A stretch of DNA of 64,000 bases, from contig NC_079877.1 in assembly GCF_029227915.1 (NCBI RefSeq), positions 30,529,851-30,593,850 of the forward strand, given 5' to 3'. The notes under the pieces were generated by a model. That model ran no database searches, was not told where the DNA came from, and saw nothing but the letters and a program-made list of their open reading frames with translations. Origin of the DNA: Hydractinia symbiolongicarpus. Taxonomy: Eukaryota; Cnidaria; Hydrozoa; Anthoathecata; Hydractiniidae. The translations under genes and the position numbers were made by a program. Positions 50,307-63,274 of this stretch are shown here, piece after piece (positions within the stretch are counted from its first letter, which is position 1; every line of letters begins with the position of its first letter).

Positions 50307-52289
50307 GTTTTCATGTGAGCACTGGAATGGTTTCTACTTGCTACAAAGAGGTGAGAAATTGACACCTTTGCTCAACCAGCTGGTGAACTCACAAAAAAAA
50401 AACACTTTTTAAAACAGTTTCAAATGTTTACGATACCAATAAATATTTAATTACCGAAAACCGTTCCTAGGACATTCAGTCCTTTGAGAGGTGCTTTTTG
50501 CCGAGACCATGAATATTTTTAAGTCATTTATAAAATGGAGAATTATCTGACTGCTGACATCTCGAAAGATCTCACTTTTTATTTTTCCGACATAATAATA
50601 ATTTTTTCCAATGGGTGTCACTGAAACAAAAAGAAAAAATGATAAACCTTACGATCTGTTTTTATGCCACCTGAGAACCTTTCTCTTCCAACATTAAAGT
50701 ACATAACCTGTAAATAAAAATTTGTTGAGAAGACTTGATAAATAAAACTGACAATCCTGCTTTTTACAGTCTTGAACGAATTCCGTTAAAGCCTGCAGCT
50801 AGCTTTTTGCCCACCGAAGTCGTGTCTGCTTATAGGTGGATTAAAATAAGTAGTGACAGAAGAAAATTTTAACAAAAAAAGAATTAAATGTGTTTCTTTT
50901 GGGTGAGAAGTTTCTGTACCGTCGTTTTAGACGACTATTTTTATTGAGATATTTTGCCTGACATATCATAAATTAGTTTTTTAGAGCTTCCAGAGTTGTT
51001 TTGGCCGGTTTTGAAAGTCCTGCAAAACATCATTTTAGTACTCGTTTCAAAGTCGATTACTGAGTCCTATAACCCGGTTCCTTTTTTGCTTGAAAGCTTT
51101 CCAGTCTATAATGGATATTAGTCTCGCCGCCTGAGATTATCAGAAAAATAGAAAATACCCTGATGACGAGGTTGCCATGGCTCGGCCGGAAAATCTGTGT
51201 TTTAAAAGGGACATGCTTCATCAAGGTCATCATAATTATTAAAATATGAACAGCTACATTCCTGATGTTCTCCAAAGTCGCTGAAGTTCTTGTAGCTACA
51301 AACTTTGATAGTTCGAGGTTTAATTAGCATTTTAAATTTTCTGATCACATAAATATTTGGAAAAAAATAATTGAAAAAACATCCATATCATCAGTAAACC
51401 AAAACAGTTATTCGAATTTCTGGGTTTTACTGAATTCGAAAAAACTGATATGCAAGGAGTTAATCCAACCCGCTTAGAAGCGCAGCAATATTGCACTAAT
51501 AGAACATATTTAAAACAGTTATTCGAATTTCGTCTCCTTTGTCACTACAGCTTCCGCTCGATAAGAGACCGTAAAAAAAAAAACAGTTTCACTTAGCGAA
51601 CCTTTACGGTCTCATATCGAGCTGGAACTGTAGTTACAAAGGTGATTTAGTTGTAATGTGTCATCACGCATGTGTTAGTTCTAAAAAATCTGAGATTTAA
51701 ATTTCGAATTTTAGAATTTGTTTTAAAAATCGAGCAAAAGGTCCAATTACGAGTGTGTAATTTGGCTCAAGGAACCGGGGAAAATGGTTTTAATTAGTTA
51801 AAAGTTCCACCTATCCGGGATTCCACATATTAGACGGCAATTGTATATCTAATAACACGAAAGAAAACAACGAAAGAACGATACAAAAAATGAATCCTTG
51901 TATTTGACGCGTGCACTAGAGAACTGGCTTTTTTAAAAAATTGACCCGTAAGATTAAAATTTAGCCAAAACCCTAATTTTGCTCGTGCGTTTTGCTACGG
52001 CTCATTAAATGAAGAATTATATGATTACCTAAAATTAGGTCTTGCGACAGGATGGTAGATAAGAGGCGTCTACATTTTCACCGATTTAACATGACTCGCG
52101 ACGCGATCACTATTTAAGTGTTAAAATTACTACAGCTATGGGGTCAGACATAAACACTAAAATTATTATAAACATTAACAACGTATTATGTATCTTAGCA
52201 CAATGTTCTGCACATAAATCTTTCTGTATATTTGACCAACACAGCGCATATAGTTAGCCATCGTCTTGAAGTATATTTTATATCACATA
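50307..52289. other. Intergenic stretch upstream of the homeobox gene
   Basis: It separates the homeobox gene 5' end from the INTS10 3' end. It holds a direct repeat of AAAACAGTTATTCGAATTTC (51401-51420 and 51512-51531) and the hairpin at 51536-51642. A CCTCGTCATCAGGG-like piece at about 51160-51175 recalls the 22.6-kb repeats. No coding exon was recognised. Confidence 0.55.
51536..51642. repeat. 40-bp-arm imperfect hairpin
   Basis: The left arm (51536-51575, CCTTTGTCACTACAG ... GAGACCGTAAA) pairs with the right arm (51603-51642) with only a few mismatches and small shifts, around a 27-nt A-rich loop. No long flanking duplication is visible. It looks like a tiny foldback element or a structured RNA site. 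Confidence 0.8.
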
Positions 52290-55200
52290 TTACAGAGCGC
52301 TCAATATTGCTTCTTTTTCGTTGCGCAAAAAATCGTAAATAATTTGCGTGACGGGTTCATTGCTTCGTTGCACTTGTCGTTCAATCGAAGATTTAAAGTC
52401 TGACTGCACATCCCTGTTTACACCACGAGTGATATTTTTCCTAAAAAAATACAAAATACAAAAAAAATGTTATTAATCAAATGGGTAGCACAAAAACCAT
52501 TATACACATTTTTGGAATCCCTAAACCCTCATGCTTTTATATGAGATATGATTTATTAATAACAAAAATGTATACCGGGCCTAAAACGTCCACAAAACTC
52601 AACTACTTAAGTTTCTGTGCCATAGCAACGCTCTTGGCAACGTTTTTTGCCTATTTTCTCAGCAACGAAACGCACCTCAGGCTTCTAACTTTCAACGCGC
52701 GAGGCCTTTTGTCTTAAACAGCCATTTTTAATTATAGGTTATAGTTTGAACGTACAAAAGTTGTTTTTAGATAGAGAGCTCCTGGCGGGAAGGTGGAATG
52801 TTATATTTTTATATTTTTAATTTTTATATTTATATTTTTATTAAATAAGTCATTTTTTTATGATAGGCACAGAAGATATAGACAGAGAAGGACAAAGAAG
52901 AGGAAAAAATTTAGAGGTAAAACTACCACAAATTTTGATGATGTATTAGTCACTAAATTATCAGCATTCGCAAAATATTGGATGTCACAGTTAACGATGT
53001 TTCTTAAACTGTTACCCATGGTTGTAATTTTATAATGAACAGTGTTTATTCTTAACATTGACGTTAATGGTTGCTTAATGGTCACTGTACTGCTTCAATC
53101 AATATTGAACGTTTTATTTCAGAGAGAATGGGTCTTGCTCAATTCTTTAACCTGCAATAATACCAAAGGGACATGACAGCTTACTTTTTAAGTGTGTAGT
53201 GGATCATAGGGACATCTGGTAGAAAAGGTTATGAAGTAACATATACTTGTTGAATTTCGGGAGAATGGTTTTAGTGCCACAGAAATTGTCTGTCGAATAT
53301 ACACACATCTATGGATGAAATAACATTTGATCATATCAACAGCCACATTCACAAAACTTTTGTGCTTATGTGGAAACTGCAATCACTCAATGAAAGAAAC
53401 AGCATGTGAAATACCCCAATGATGACATTACAGGCATAAGAGGTGATGGAGCATGACAAAAAGTGGGCTCTGTCATTCTTTATCAACTCAGCTACACATT
53501 TTATATTGGGGATGTTGATACAAAATCCTTTGAAGAGATTGTAAATCTGATCCTTATACTGGACGTGACATAACCTAAGGCGAGTGGATAGGACATGTGC
53601 AGAAACACGTGGGTACATGCCTACGTAATATATGTCAAATTACAAAAAGGCATTAGAGGTGGAAAACTAAGACTGACAAGGTTATGCATCATTTTTGAGC
53701 ATTTAACAGAGGTAACTTGTGATAGGATAAAGCTTTTGTGCTTGCAGCGTTCTTAATGCCAATTGTACATAAAAAATTTACTAGCGGAGATGTATGTTAT
53801 AGAAAGTTGGTATTTTTCGTTTTTATTTGAAATTCAGGTTTGAAAGCCAACTTGGCAATATTTACAAAACAAATAAAAATTCTGATTCACTCTGAACATT
53901 TAAAAACCAATAAAGCTCACTTTCTGAAAGTTTTGGGGCAGTGAAAAAGTTATAACAAATATATTTTTTTTCCGAAAAAATTGTGCTGTTCCCCTAAATT
54001 TATTTTTGCCATTTAAGGACTAAATCGGAAATTTAAATTCAGTCAAAATATTTTTAGCGGAAATTCTTTCTTCAAGGTAGATTCCGTTTTGGAATGCAGA
54101 AAGGATTCCGACAGCACTGCTTTCCTTATCCCTGAAACCTGGCGTTAAACATGTGGGACATAAACACTGGGTTGCAAATAATATTTATGCGGCCAAACAC
54201 TCGCTGCAGTTGATGATTAGTTGTATGATATTGTTCTCTAATCAAGTGGTCTATATTGGTGAGACCTAGTCTTCCTAAATATTTTGTACACAAAGCTTCA
54301 CTTACGCAAACATACATTTTGACAACACGAACTGGCGCAAAGAGAATCAAATGAGGCCACGAAAACAGGGGGATTTATTGACCAAGTTGAATTTCGACTT
54401 CCCTGTCGGTACGGCAGTTTTGTGTCGATGCTTTTGGTTGTTCTTCTCAGTATTTGTATGAAGCAGTCATCTTCTCTGGATGTTTCTCATTACTTCAAAC
54501 ATTTACATCTCATCTAGCTTACTACTTTTTACAATGTTCGAGTCACAACCTGCCTTTCACATTATTAGCACAGCTGATGAAATTTTGAAACACCAAAAAC
54601 AATTCCCATTTTCTTCATTATAAAAGTAAAATCACCACTTACTTGATACTGGAAGAATCTTTAGGTGATAATTCTAATGGAATCGAATCAATAGAATGTA
54701 AAAATGCAAACTCCTCCAAAATATCTATTTCTGTGATGTTTCGTTAAAAAAAAATGTTTGGTAGGAATTATATTTTAAAAGTTTACAACTTAAAATAGCA
54801 AGAGTGATGTTTAGAACAGACACGTCAACACAAACGTCAAGATAACATTGGACGTTCTCCTGTGTTTAAAAGTGCAGGGTAGCTGTAATGAAGTGGGTGG
54901 GTGAGTAAATATTGGGAACGTATAAATGGGGGGAGGTGTGTGATGACCTAGACCTGTAAATCAATGGATTAAAAAATGGGTGGGTGGTAATTAAATTGGG
55001 AGGCAAAAAGTGACAAAATTGAGAGAGAGCATATACATTACTATTACTATTTTGAAGCAAAAAACCTTTTTGAAAAGATACGTGTAACATAGGCAAAGAA
55101 CAACTCGTATTTGAAGCCACCATCTTGTGCTTGAATTAACTTGATTAAATGTAGAAAGAAATCTTCATTCGTTTTCCACATCAACTGAGACAAAACTATT

Positions 55201-58200
55201 AAATGACCAATCACTGAATCTCTGTGTGCGTCCTCGCAGTATAATCGAGTCTAAAAGATTATCGAGGTAAAAATGAATTTCAGAGTGCTGAAATCTGATG
55301 TTTTGAATGATTACTATCATTTCACGAAGGCGAGATCATCATCGCCCTCCGTTCTAATGTTGATTGTTCGCGAGATTGGAAAGATATAACCGTGGACTTG
55401 ACTAAGATGACGTCATACCACATTTAACAGGTATGATTGACTATACATACGTGAAAATTAATCTGTTATAACTTTTTATTAAAGGCACTGACAAATATTT
55501 TTTCAAAAATAGACATTTAAAACTTTCTTACGAAGCCTAGATATAGAAGAAACCTGCGGAGAATTACTCAAACTTGATAGACTAAAGTTAAAGTCTATTA
55601 AAATCAGCTGGATGTATTTCTTGTAGAAGAAATACCTTACCTTGAGAGCAGCGAATGTTATTTGAACAGCATAAGTGAGAATATCGTTCGAACTGCTTGA
55701 TAGCAATAACAGACTGCGCCCTGAAATAACAATCGAGCTGTAAAATCACAATCTACGATCCGCTACACGACAAGTGAATTTTGTATAATGTCATTTCTGT
55801 CGTACGTTTATTAGCTACCTGGGAAGTTCTACGATAAAGATGTTTATTATTTTTCTTATTGTCTTTTATAGGGTGAAAATATTTGCGAAAAATTCTGCAG
55901 GGGATAAACAATGACCACATCACACAAAGTCTCCTTTGAAAACTAGTGATTTGTTACACTGTGTCATATTTTCTTCGAACTTACATTTCATGACGTCATT
56001 CAACTCCATGGGTTCGAATTCAATAAAATTTAATATGGTTATTAAAACTTTCACAAGATAGGTTTAGGTACTTGGAAGACTACAAATTATCACATCTCAA
56101 ATATTGAGAGAAAATTTATCTTCATCCAAAGGCATTACTGATTCCCTACGTATATATTTTAGCCACCGTGACTTTTTGTCACATATAAATCGCTACAAGC
56201 TGAAAGATTAAAATGTTTAGAACTTGATGTATATACCTTCCGGTTTGGTTACTTTCTTCTGATCTACACTTGATGTGACAAGTGATGATGAAGATAATAA
56301 TGAAACAGTATGTAAAGCTTTCTCACATGCAGCCTAAAGTAAAAAATGTATAAAACATATTTTGCCTCTATGTTTACTCTGAGCTTTTAATGTAATCCAA
56401 CAACTAATGTTATGATTTGGCTAGAACTTGCTTAAGAAAATTTGCTGTCATATTCTTGTGTTTTTTAAGTAGATTTCCTACAATGTAAAGTCCCCTTTGG
56501 AGGTATATTACACCCAACTTTTTTTTACTTCGTAAAACTAACAAGACTGCAGCGTTCATAGTTGTCATTTAATATTATTTTATTTTAAAGTAACCGCTAA
56601 CTTAGCACAAGACTTCATTGTGGCATATCCTTTAGCTTCACATAAACTCTTTTCGTCTTCAAAAAGTCTAGGACCACACAGGCCCTTAAGGAGAAAATGC
56701 TTGACTACCTATGACAGCACTGAACAGTTTTTTCCCAAACTTTAAAATACTACACAGCCTGGGATAATCGTGAAAAAGCAATCAACTACCTTTCTTTGAC
56801 CAGCGCAAAATAAAGAAGATGACAGCTGTAGAGATCTTTTTAAAGAACACTATAAAAAAAGTTTTATTGTATACATGTCTATAATAAGTTTTTATCATAT
56901 CACCCTAATAATATATATAGTTAAGGCGGAGATACACAATCCAATTAATCGAATTCGATTAGTCGAATTCGATTAATTGGATCGTGTATCATGTTAAAGT
57001 CGTATGTATTGGTATGCTCAGACTTGTCGAATTCGATTTTTAAAAAGTCGGACTCGTTTAACTTTTTCGATTAATCGAAAGGTTTTTAGCCAATCAAAAT
57101 GCTTAAAATCTATACATCAAATGTGCGTTAAAAAAATGTGAGTTTCTATATCACAAATGAACATTAGGAGAGGAACTTTAAAAACATCATGTCGTCGAAA
57201 AAGGATAAAACAGAAACCAAGAAACCAGAAAAGTAACAAATAACACACTCCGTTTCTAACGATTTTTTAAATTTTTAGCTATTGTAATAACTGTAACAGC
57301 AGCGAGTTCAACTCTGTCTCCGCTCTCTAAAGACATTTTATCCAAAGGAAATTACCTAAAATCTGTCCAGTTTTTAATAATGTTCAATATAGTTTCGATA
57401 AATGGAATTCGATTAATTAAAGCGTGTATCATCAACTTGCCACCTGTTAAGTTTCGATTTAATTTTAATGCTCAATATAATTTCGACAAATCGAACTCGA
57501 TTAATCGGATCGTGTATCACCGCCTTTAGTTAAATAATTGGTTGAGTGTCGTGACACTATATGTCGCAAAAAGCGCCACTATATGTCGCAAAGTTTAAGA
57601 TAGTAATTTTTATTAAAACTAACACTTTAAACTTCAGGTTCAGAAGTTTCAGTACCAAATTTAGACCACGTAGTGTTGCAAGTTGCGATATATAGTGGCA
57701 TTATTTGCGACATATAGTGGCGCTTGGGACATATAGTGGCGTTTGGGACATATAGTGACGTTTACGACATATAGTGTCACAACATTGAGTGTGTATGATA
57801 TTAAAGGGAAAAAGAACAACAACTCTTTTAAGTGACATATATTTACGACGTCTACTTGATAATGGCCGTCGCACGGCCAAAACGTGGTAAATATGTCACT
57901 TAAAAAATTTGTTGCTCTTTTTTCCCTATAGTTTTTTTGATTCTTAAAACAATAGTAAATTGCGTGATACATAGAAAACTAAGTAACAACTGCACAAAGT
58001 CAACGAAAAAACAGGAGCGATGTAAGATAAAAAACATACCAATTGCAGGTCTTCCGACATATGATTTTCTTTTGCAGATATTTTTTCGATAGCAGCTTTG
58101 TATTTTCCCTGCAAAAAACATGATAATATTACTGTTATCTTCAACTCCATTTAAGTAAAAACTGACTCTTGTATAATTTTACGTGAATGAACTAAACTAT

Positions 58201-61200
58201 AGGCACTTTGTGTACTTTTTCTTTTTCAATAGACCTATTTCAATATCCATTTCCATTCCGCAAAATACACAGCCGGAATAGACATACTACACTAGTTTGT
58301 TTACCTTTATTATTTCTCAAATTAACTTGTCAAATGGGCATATTATGAACTTTTGGTAAAAAAATAGAACATGGGACTTATTTTATACCCATTGGGCTTA
58401 TTAAAATTACTATATTTTGTTTCGGTGTTTAGCTAGCTAGTTATTGTTTTTCTTATGACTATGGTTTGGATTTTATATTTTTTGAAACATCCGTAAATAA
58501 CATTATGACTGCTATCCCTTTCCTCCATGGCTATCCTAAGCATGTTGTGTTGGTGGTATTAGACTGAATATTGATCTTCATCATGTTATATATTCAACAA
58601 AGTGTAATAAGAGCAATGCAATCACCCAAGGTAATACTCATTCCTTGAGCCTTGATTATTTAAACATTATGGCCTGTAAGAATGTTACCGTTGCAGCTAC
58701 AGCTAATTGTTGTTGTTTTTTAAATTCACAAAATGTTCTGTCAACAAGTAGTACATTTCTATAAGTATTGCCAGTAATATTATATTTATTAAGTTTTGCC
58801 AGATTGTTATTCCACGTCAAGTATAACTGTGGGTATTGTAATTTATTTGTACGTAAACGCAAAGATCAAAAACTTATGTATATAAAAATAATTTTCTTAA
58901 GGGGTACTCTTTTTAGACAAATATGATAGAATTCACATAAAAACCTTTCTGCATTATACTTGTTGAGTTTCTGAATTTAAGGTACTGTAAGGGGGAAATG
59001 GATTTTTGTATACAGAATACTATGTATTTTAATGAAATGATAATCAATAGGCACGCTCACGATTTGTTTCAAGTCACATCTTGTGTCAATGCAATAATGT
59101 TTAGCCAGGTAAGCTGGGCAGCACTCCCTTAGATAAGTTTAGTACTTGATCTATATCCCATAATAACTTATAATCTATAAGTTATATGGCCTAAGAAAGT
59201 TAAGAAATTTTTAAATAAAATAAACAGCCTTACATGTTCAAGAAATGATAAACCTACAATACTGATAAAATCTGAACAGACAAACCAAAACAATAAACAA
59301 TTTTTGATTAATGAGTACACTGGGTTGAGCCAAAATATGTTTGTTATAAATGTATATTAAATGGAAAGGTTAAAGTATATTAGCAGAGGAGTGTGACAAT
59401 AATAATAATACATAGCTGGGCAGCACATCATCTCGAGTACAGGCTAGATATAACATTCAACCTATAAAATCTGGCTATGAAAAGCTGGGTAACTTTTTTA
59501 GGAAAATAATTATAACCTATATAATTATAATATATATAAATTATAATTATATAAGTTATATGAAGTTTCAGTAAACTAGGTAAACATTTTATAACTTACA
59601 GGATAGAATATATAAACTTTCTGTAGGAGTAAGAAACTGGCTAGCAACTATAGCTAGGCCAACATAAAAGTTGCCATAAATAGACACTTAATATCCATAA
59701 ATATTCATAATTTTTGTCATACTACCACTACTAATACCCTCAATATACTTTTATCCACTACGATCCTTTCAATAAGACAGTTAGACAGACAATAAGACAG
59801 TTGAAAATTATTAAACCAACATTTGTTGATAACTAAGGTCAGGACAGCTAGTAAACAACTTGGCGTCCTGAACTTTATCTAAACTAACCTCATTTTCATG
59901 CAATGTTTTGATTTTCTGCCACCACGGCTAATCATGAAAAGGCGATATTGAAATAGGTCTATTGTTGATAGAAAATTTAAACTACCTGATACAATAATGC
60001 ATCAACATGAAATGTTGTCATCCATATCCAATTGTCTATTCCCCAATCTTCGGAAATCTGTCGATATTCTACAAGAAAACAAATCGTTTGTTTCAATTTG
60101 GTTGTATTTTCTGCTACAACGAAAAAAGCTCACAAGGTTTGTTGTTAGCGCATGCGCACTTAGAAAAATTAGAGTCAGCGAAATATGCAATCAAATGGAA
60201 AAGAGACGTTGGAACCACATTTATGCTGTAATTGATGCAAAACGATACTCTTTAGAATTCCTATGCACATCATATTGAAACCCGGGAGTTGCGGCTTAGC
60301 TTAGGGCACGTACTTAGCTTAGGGCATGTACGCTTTATTTAAGTTTTTTCACAGCTCCCAATGTTTGTGTTCCAGTGCTCAATATAAACAATCTTCATGA
60401 TACTGTAGATGGCAGTATTTGTGATATTTTCATTGAGTGTTAATTTGATTGACTCAACTTAACAGCCGATGTTGTCAAAGTGTCCTGTCAAATACTCCTA
60501 TGCACATCATATTAAAACCCGGCAGTTGTGGCTTAGCTTAGATAGAAACTTCTATAGAAGATATTCAAATATTTGGCAACTAATTACAAAAAAAGTACAA
60601 AAAATGTTGAATAATCTTTAGATGTTTACATTTTTAAAATACAAAAAGTTACCTGTATAAAAAGTTGATTTTAAAAAGTTTTGTGCATCGATTGCAACTT
60701 GTAAACATTCACCAAGTCCTTCACTAACCTGTCCAATCAAACCTAACAAAGAGAGCAACAAATTTATTAGGTTGAGGTTTGATCATATCTTTTAAAAGAG
60801 GTTTTCAAATCGTGATCACGCATGCGATGAAAAATACAGTTTTTCTTAAAAAAGCGGTTTTTGGCCAACGTTATCGAAAATGTAGAACAATTTTGCGAAC
60901 TAGTAGAAAACGTTTAGTTTTTTTGTAAAATATAATTTTGAATAAAGTAAAGAACAAAAATATGCAAAATAAATTTAAACACAAAATCTGTGTTAAAAAC
61001 GCTTGAAAATAAAATTTACGCCTGAAGATAAGGAACTCTTGGAAGTAGATCCTCAATATGTCTCTTATAACACCGCACCCACCAAAAAATCCCTATAACT
61101 TCCATATATTTCAAAATGATGGGGAATGTCGAAATACCAAAACGAACAAAATATGTATTTAGAAGCACATTTAAACGACACCATCTCATGGTTTGAAATA

Positions 61201-63128
61201 ATTGTGGCTGTAACATTTAACCTGCTATGCATAAGAATAAACAAAACTGAATTGTGAAAAATCCATTAAAGAAACTTTTGTCAAAAAATAAGAGAACAAA
61301 AGAAGGAAGGAAAAAACAAAAATACATGTGTTTTCACTTAACTACATGTAGAAAAAGCTAGAAGTTACCATTTTGTTTACCTGGGTGAACGATAACAACA
61401 ACATCTTCTGATGATGAAAGATAGTCGGATGATTCCTTCTATAATTTAATATGATTTTTATTTATGTGTTTTTATTTTAAATAAAATTACGATGATGTCC
61501 ATTCTCACCACACGTGTGTGTAGCAGTGCAATTACGAAATTATATTTTTTGCCACATACCCCAGAATCATCTGACTTCTTTTTCTTTTTTGGTGTTCTAC
61601 AAATTGCACAATGACAAGAACTGTAAAATTTGTGTACATTATGATAAAACAATAGAACAAAAAAACTTGAGTTTTAAGCATCTTTAATGAAAAAGCCAGA
61701 AAAGGGAGAAAAGTTGATGTTTAGCGCAAATTGTGGGTTACCCTTACAGACAACAATACAAGATCACTCTTGACCCTCGTATTTATTATTCTATTTTCAA
61801 TACCAATTACATACCAAACCTGCTATTTGTATACCCCATTTAGAAAGAAGAATTTAAATGCACAAATTAATTTTTTATGACGTACAACATTTTTACAGTT
61901 CGTTTCTTTGTTTACTAAATAGTACTAAGTATTTGTCTCTTAGAATATTACTCGTTCTTATCGATCAGGATTAATGCCAATGTTGTTGCAGTATTATCAG
62001 TGGCAGTTTTTCATGGCAGGCTTTACTTAATTTGTACATCTTTTTAATAATAGCTGTCGTCTGTCTGTCTGCGAAAACGCATCCTGTTACGGAAACACGA
62101 AATGCGATAAATTAGGACAGGCAACCCCATGGTTTTTTCCACGTGTTACTGACTTGTCTATATAATAGTACCCGGATACGTCTGTCTGTCACGCCAAATG
62201 GTATCGCGAGTAGAGAGACGCACGCAAGCGGTATAAAAAGGACGGGGAAACCTGTGCATTTTTCCACTTGCCACGGACTAGTTTTAACACGAATGTCATC
62301 ACTTCTCACTTATAAAAAAATTACTCCTATCTGTGAACAAAAACAAAAACAAGAATTCCACGTAAATGCCATCAAGATGAGTGGACAAATTGTCTCACAC
62401 CGGTTTAAGTTCACCTCTCATGTAAATGACAAGTCCCTGGAAAACATACTGCTTTAAAAATTTCCTAACCCACCTACCTGGTGAGTGTACACTATGACAC
62501 TACCCTCTACTGATTGCACTATTCACTCGTATGAACTGGGATTTGTGTCATTGTTACTACAGTTCAGAAACGAATTTGTAAGTTATGTTATTGTAATGAA
62601 TGTGTAACTTTGTATTCCACATGATTTTGGGTGACTGAGGTATAAGAAACAGCTTTTTAAGTAGCGATCCACGATAGGAACTGTTTACCAAAACAATAAA
62701 AGCAATATTTTAATAAAAAATAAAAAGTCAACATTTTATCACCTGATAACGGTTTGGTGTGTACTCTCCTCCTTTTGTGTCATAGAATCAATATTCTCAA
62801 CTAGTATGAATTCATTTTCGGGTTGATCAGCCCGAGGACTGGTAACTAAATATATATTAGATTAACTTACTTCTTATATTTTCAAGAAAACACTGGTGTT
62901 CTTACTAACTGCATAATATACAAGGGTTGGTTAACAACTACGACCTATAAAATTTGTTACCACACATAAAAACAAAGCAAATACCTACTTTTATTAGAAG
63001 CTGTGTTTATGGATGAACAATACTCCAACACTGTGTATATGTGTAATTGCAACATTGAATAAAAAACACCCAGCGATGGCTTGCTATCTCTTGCATTATA
63101 CAATGACTTCCAACGACTCTTTAAAGGT
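52290..63128 (-). CDS. INTS10: Integrator complex subunit 10, 5' exons outside window
   Basis: Fourteen minus-strand exons join in phase: 62989-63128, 62743-62845, 61560-61596, 61381-61438, 60653-60742, 59986-60068, 58040-58108, 56790-56849, 56595-56684, 56237-56333, 55641-55720, 55082-55250, 54643-54730, 52290-52440. They give 437 residues plus stop, about the last 60% of the human protein (710). The C-terminus is diagnostic: IGHLIVLSQLMWKTNEDFF, FFAYVTQIDILEEFAFL, NITRGVNRDVQSDF and IERQVQR align with INTS10. Further up, DNWIWMTTFHVDALLYQGKY matches the WLWLRIFLTDMIIYQGQY region. INTS10 belongs to the Integrator arm with INTS13/14 and acts in the nucleus on RNA polymerase II termination and snRNA processing. 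The donor at 55081 (GTATCT) and the one at 56594 (GTTACT) were chosen by phase and homology. The middle (56.2-58.1 kb) is least conserved. Confidence 0.9.
56924..57525. mobile_element. PIF/Harbinger-like MITE
   Basis: Left end AGGCGGAGATACACAATCC and right end, inverted, AGGCGGTGATACACGATCC give terminal repeats of over 30 bp with few changes. TTA flanks both sides, as expected for PIF/Harbinger; an alternative reading gives TAGTT duplications. Extra inner copies of TTCGATTAATTGGATCGTGTATCA make nested inverted repeats. The 602-bp unit lies in the INTS10 intron between exons 58040 and 56849 and has no transposase. Confidence 0.8.
57551..57780. mobile_element. MITE built from CATATAGTGGCG iterons
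   Basis: GTGACACTATATGTCG at 57551-57566 is exactly inverted at 57765-57780. Inside are more copies of GCGCCACTATATGTCGC and its inverse, at least two on the left and four on the right. TTGAGTGT occurs close to each side (57542-57549 and just beyond 57780), perhaps a shifted target duplication. It lies in the same INTS10 intron, 25 bp from the Harbinger-like unit. Confidence 0.75.
59512..59559. repeat. AT-only inverted repeat
   Basis: ATAACCTATATAATTATAAT (59512-59531) and its inverse at 59540-59559 match at 19 of 20 positions around an 8-nt spacer. It lies in an INTS10 intron. Related TATAAGTTATATGGCC and AGCTGGGCAGCAC pieces occur near 59115-59190 and 59433, suggesting a decayed element. 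Confidence 0.6.
60261..60541. repeat. 44-bp direct repeat pair
   Basis: CTATGCACATCATATTGAAA...GGCTTAGCTTAG at 60261-60304 recurs at 60498-60541 with three changes, 237 bp apart. The first copy also has a short GGCTTAGCTTAGGGCA / ACTTAGCTTAGGGCA duplication. It lies in an INTS10 intron and may mark an old tandem duplication. Confidence 0.7.
62052..62282 (+). repeat. Two tandem copies of the GTCTGTCTGTC/GGACAGGC repeat
   Basis: First unit about 62052-62155, second 62153-62282. Each runs CGTCTGTCTGTC, a GCG-rich centre, AAAGGACxGGxAACC, TTTTTCCACxxGxTACxGACT. The order and direction match the KMT2 intron copy at 45291-45412. It lies in an INTS10 intron. Confidence 0.7.
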
Positions 63129-63274
63129 CTAAAATGGATTGTTTGATCCATAAAAAAATGTTTTCCTTACTTCTAAATTTAAGTGAAGTTATATGCTATA
63201 CTTTTTTTTAAAAAACAAAAATCATTATCCCAGTTATACCTGCATATTCATATAACTAAAAACAAAAAGTTTCA

